Assembly: GCF_012927205.1 (NCBI RefSeq)
Contig: NZ_JABBGC010000002.1
Coordinates: forward strand, 372,001-436,000
Reading direction: 5' to 3'
DNA length: 64,000 bases
DNA from: Chitinophaga fulva
Lineage (GTDB): Bacteria; Bacteroidota; Bacteroidia; Chitinophagales; Chitinophagaceae
The notes under the pieces are model-generated. The model saw nothing but the letters and a program-made list of their open reading frames with translations. It had not been told where the DNA came from and did not search any database. The position numbers and the translations under genes are program-made. Below, piece after piece: positions 32,501 through 38,500 of this stretch. Every line of letters starts with the position of its first letter. The stretch's first letter is position 1.

Positions 32501-35500
32501 CAGCGCTGCCCCGGCTACCGTTGACAAGTAATGGCAAGACGGATCGCCGGTTATTACAGGAGAACGAAGAAGGAAGCCAGACAAGCCACTCGGGCAACTA
32601 TCAGGCACCAGCAACTGATATGGAACTGAAATTGGCAGCTATATGGCAGGAGTTGCTGGGAATAAACCGTATAGGCGTTCACGATAGTTTCTTTGAAATC
32701 GGCGGTCATTCGCTGCTGGCGGTGAGAATGGTGGCGGCCATACGGAAACAGTTGCAGCTGGAAGTGGATATCCAGACGTTGTTTGTCCATACCACTATTA
32801 GTTCATTGTCAAAAGCGATGATAGGAGTGGACGGGAAGCCGCTGATGCCTGACATCACGCGCCGGACAGATACGGGAGCGCCGGCATTGTCATTTGCGCA
32901 GGAACGTCTTTGGTTTATTGATCAGCTGCAGGGCAGCATTCAATATCACATGCCCTGGGTATTTAACATACAGGAAACATTGGATGTGGCTGCACTCGAG
33001 CGAGCTTTCCGCCGGGCAATTGACAGGCATGAAGTGTTACGCACCGTGATCCGGGAAAAAGATGGCGTAGGCTACCAGGAATTACTGCATGCAGCTGACT
33101 GGGCGCCGGTGTATGTCCATGAAGACCAGCTGGAGGCGGCGGGGACAGACGTACATCAATACCTGCTGACAGAAGTGGCGCGTCCATACGACCTTTCTGC
33201 GGATATGATGCTGCGGGTGCATGTGGTGACACGCCGGGATACTTCCTTTACATTACTGGTCATGTTACACCATATTGCCTTTGATGGCTGGTCAGTGTCT
33301 ATTTTGGTAAAAGAGTTGGAAGCATTGTACCATATGGAAAGGAAGGGCAACGGAACAGCAGATTTACCATTGCCGCAATTGCAATATGCTGATTATGCAG
33401 CATGGCAGCGCTCTTACCTGTCTGGTGATGTATTGCAGGACAAACTGAACTACTGGAGAGAACAGCTGGCGGGCGTAGCTGCGCTGGACTTACCGCTGGA
33501 CTATCCTAGACCTCCGCATCAGAGTGTTCGTGGCGCGGAAGTACGTTCCAGACTCCCGGAATCGCTGTATGGCCAACTGCATACGTTGGGTCATGCAGAG
33601 GGTACTACGCTGTATATGACACTGCTGGCTGTATTTAAAGTATTGTTGTTCCGCTACACCGGCCAGGAAGATATCTGTGTGGGAACGCCAGTTGCTGGTC
33701 GCCCGCTGCAGGAACTGGAGCACATGATCGGCTTCTTTGTCAATACATTGGCATTACGCAGCCAGGTAGAAGGCTGCATGACTTTCCGTGAATTGTTGAA
33801 ACAGGTGAGAAATACCACCTTGTCTGCCTATGAACATCAGGACGTGCCTTTCGAAAAAATCGTAGAGACGTTGGGGATAGACCGTGATATGAGCCGCAGC
33901 TCGCTGATCCAGGTCATGTTTGTCATGCAGAATACGATGGACACCGCCAGGCTGCAGCTGGAAGACGTGATGATCACCGACGGTTTTGATAATGAAGTCA
34001 CCTCCCGGTTTGACCTCAAGCTGACTGTCGCTGATATAGATGGTCATATCGACCTGAATATTAATTACTGCACAGATCTTTTCGATCATCAAACCATTGA
34101 AAGGATGCTGGGGCATTATGAACGCCTGCTATGGGCTGTTGTTGGTAATGCCGACAGTAAGCTGGGCGAGCTGAAGATGCTGGGAGAGGCAGAAGAACAG
34201 TTGCTGTTATACACGTTTAATGATACCAGGGTATCTTTTCCGGATAAAACAATCGTGGCGCTGTTTGAAGAGCAGGTAGCACGTACACCGGATAACGTAG
34301 CCGTAGAGTTTGAAAATGATGCGCTGACTTACTTTGAACTGAATGAGAAAGCGGAACTGTTGGGCAGTTACCTGCGCCGTCTTGGTGTAAGACCGGAAGT
34401 GCTGGTGCCTGTTTGCATGGACCGTTCTCTGGAAATGATGGTCTGCATCATGGGTATTTTAAAGGCAGGTGGTGCGTACGTACCTATAGATCCGGGTTAT
34501 CCGGAGGAAAGGATCACTTTCATGCTGGAAGATACCGCAGCCCGTGTAGTGGTCACCCGGCAACAGTTCGGTCCGTTGCTGCGCTCAAAAGGACAGGTGG
34601 CCACAGTAGTGGAAATAGATGGCGAATGGGAACAGATCGGCCAATCGCCGGTGGAAGCTGCTACAGCGGTGTTGTGCCCCCATCATCTGTTATATACGAT
34701 CTATACATCCGGTTCTACGGGCAAACCCAAAGGGGTGTTGCTGGAGCATCGCTCGCTGGTGAATTTCCTTTTCCATCAATGGAAGGAGTTCAGGATTGGA
34801 GAAGATGACCGCATCTTACAGTTTTATAATTATTGTTTTGACGCATCTGCTGAACAGATATTTCTGCCTTTGATCAGTGGCGCGGCGATGGTATTGATCA
34901 GGGATACGGTGAGATTGGACCTGCATCAGTTCGGGATATTCATGAAGGAGAAAAGAATTACGCATCTTCAGGCTACGCCCAGTTTCCACTACAATCTTGC
35001 CGCAGACAGTTATGGCGGGCTGAAACGCGTGGTGTCCGGTGGTGAAATCTGTAACATCGAATTGTGGAACCGCTGGAAAGGTGTTTGTGAGTTCTACAAC
35101 AAATATGGTCCTACGGAAGCCGCCATTTCAGCGTCGGAATATCATTGTTTACCCGATGTAGATATATCAGCCCGAAAAGCGGTGCCTATTGGCCGTCCGG
35201 TATCCAACACACAGTTGTACATCCTGGATGGTGCTGGTGGGCTTGCACCGCAGGGGGCTATCGGCGAGTTATGCATAGGTGGGATACAGGTAGCACGAGG
35301 TTACCTGAACCGGCCGGAGTTGACAGCAGAAAAATTCATTGTTAATCCTTTTGTACCGGGCGACCGATTGTACCGTACCGGTGATCTGGCACGTTGGCTG
35401 CCGGATGGCAATATAGATTACCTGGGACGTCGGGACGATCAGGTAAAGATCCGTGGTTTCCGGGTGGAGCTGGGAGAGGTGGAGAGCGTGTTGCAGCGCT

Positions 35501-38500
35501 GTGCAGGCGTAAAACAGGCCGCCGTGGTAGCACGGGAGGATGGTAGCGGTACCCGTATGCTGATCGGATATATTGTACCGGAAGGGAATTTTGACCGGGT
35601 TGCGATACAGACGTGGTTATCTGATCAGCTGCCGGAATATATGGTACCTTCCATATTACTGCCGCTGGAGCAATTACCAGTGACTTCCACTGGTAAGGTT
35701 AACCGCAAAGCATTGCCGGAGGTGGATTTCAGAGGTCTTACAGCGGAGCGTTATGTGGCGCCTTCGGGAGTGCTGGAAGAACAGCTGGCGGAGATCTGGC
35801 AGGAGCTTTTGCGGATGCCGCGTGTAGGCGTTACCGATAACTTCTTTGAGTTGGGTGGTCACTCGTTGCTGATAACGCGCCTCGCTTCCGCTATCCGTCG
35901 GCGGATAGGCTGTGAGGTAAGCATACGGGAACTGTTCCAGTATACCACGATTACTGCCTTGTCGGCTCATCTGTCGGCCCGGCAGGAATCGGTTGTGCAA
36001 CCGGCGATCACGCGTCGCACCGGCGTAGGTACGGCGCCGTTATCCTTTGCACAGGAGCGCCTGTGGTTTATTGATAAACTACAGGGCAGCCTTCAATATC
36101 ATATGCCCTGGGTATTCCGGTTGGATGGCGAATTGGACATCGCAGCATTGACGGCCGCCTTCCGTGCTATACTGGAGCGTCATGAAGTGCTTCGCAGCGT
36201 GATCCGCGAAGAAGACGGCATAGGCTATCAGGAGGTACAACCAGTGGCAGGATGGTCCGCTGAATATATAACTGAATCCGATCTGATGGAAGCGGGCAGC
36301 GATACGGACAGTTATTTGTCTGCCGCCATTGACCGTCCCTATGATTTGTCGTCAGATATGATGCTGCGGGTGCATATCATTGCGCATCATGCGGATTCCC
36401 ATACATTGCTGGTCATGCTGCACCATATCGCCTTTGATGGCTGGTCTGTATCGGTGCTGGTAGGGGAACTGGCAGCGTTGTACCGCAGCATCGGCGGCGG
36501 AGCAGAAATCACGTTGCCGGCGCCGGCGTTGCAATATGCGGATTATGCGGCGTGGCAGCGGGACCATCTTTCCGGAGCGGTGTTGGCATCTAAATTATCA
36601 TATTGGCAGCAGCAGCTGTCAGGCGTGGCGGTACTGGACCTTCCGCTGGATTATGTGCGTCCGCCGCAACAGAGCGGCCGTGGAGGAGAAACCTGGCTGA
36701 CGCTGGATGCAACATTATACGAAGGCCTGCAGGCGCTTAGCCTCGAAGAGAATGTGACGCTCTATATGACGTTACTGGCGGCATTCAAAGTATTGCTATA
36801 TCGCTACAGCAGCCAGGAGGATATTTGTGTGGGCACGCCGGTGGCAGGTCGCCAGCATGAAGAGCTGGAAACACTGATCGGCTTTTTTGTAAACACGCTG
36901 GCATTGCGTAGCCTGGTGCAGGGACCAGCCGGTTTCCGTACCCTGTTGGCAGCAGTGCGGGCTACCACGCTGGCGGCCTTTGAACATCAGGAAGTGCCGT
37001 TTGATAAAATCGTTGATACGTTAGGGTTGGAACGTGATATGAGCCGTGGCGCTGTTTTTCAAGTGATGTTTGCGCTGGAGAATGTATTGGAAGGCGGTGA
37101 GCCGGACCTCGGTGATGTTACCCTGACAGCGGCATCCGCCAACACCCTGCCGGCGAAGTTTGATATAGAACTGAACGTTCGTGCGGGCAATGGAGGCCTG
37201 CAACTGCATGTACTATACAACCGCGATCTATTCCGGCCGGACAGTATGGAGCGGATGCTGGAACATTATACCACCTTGCTGCAGAGCATTCTGTCTGATC
37301 GTAACCAACCGGTAGATCAGCTCCCGATGCTGAAAGCGGCAGAACGGGAAACCCTGTTGTATGGCTTTAATAATCATCCAGCACCATGGAGTATATCACC
37401 TGAAAGTACACTGCTGGATTTGTTTGCGCAGCAGGCCGCAGCCAGCCCGTTGGTAGCCGCGGTGAAATACGGAGAAACAGTGTTGTGTTACCAGGAACTG
37501 GATGAACGCAGCAATCAGCTGGCGCATTACCTGCGTAGTCAGGGTGTGGGCCGCGGCATGCTGGTGCCGCTGTGCGCTGACCGCTCGGTGGAAATGATGA
37601 TCGGCATACTGGGCATTCTCAAAGCCGGCGCCGCTTATGTGCCAATAGATCCGGAATATCCGGCAGACCGTATCGGTTATATGTTGACAGACACGCAGGC
37701 GCGTTTAATAGTACGTTACAGCACTTCACTGCCGGTAAAGGATTACAAAGGCACTATCATAGATCTGTCTGCCGACAGGGAGGTTATCAGCCATATGCCG
37801 GTTACTGTTCCTGCTGCGGTAAGCGCTGCCAGCGATCTGGCCTATGTGATCTATACCTCCGGTTCTACAGGGCGCCCTAAAGGCGTAATGGTAGAACATG
37901 GTCAGCTTCTGAATATCATTTACAGCTGGCGTAAACAGTACCGGTTGAATGAGTTCAGGCCAATACTATTGTCCCTGGCCAGCATTTCCTTTGATGTATT
38001 TACCGGTGATTATTGCAGGGCATTGACCAACGGTGGTACTATCGTGCTGGTCAACAAAGAGCAGCGGATGGACATGCAATACCTGGAAGCACTTATGGTG
38101 AGGGAAGGTATCAATATACTCGAGTCTACGCCGGCGCTGGTATTACAACTGGTACAACAATTCATGGCATCAGGGATACCAATGGAGCAGCTGAAATTGC
38201 TTGTTGTGGGATCGGACACATGCAACACCGTACACTATGAAACGTTACGCCGTTTCTGTAGTGATCATACCCGGTTGCTCAACAGTTATGGTGTGACAGA
38301 GGCCACGATCGACTCTTCTTATTTTGAAGGAATATTACCGCAGGAAGCGGTTACCGTACCGATAGGAAAGCCAATGGACAATATCCGGTATTACGTGCTG
38401 GACGAGGCTTTACAACCAGTGCCTATAGGCGTGACAGGGGAGCTGTATATCGGTGGCGCTGGTGTAGGCAGGGGGTATACCGGGGCGGCGGCAGCAGAGA

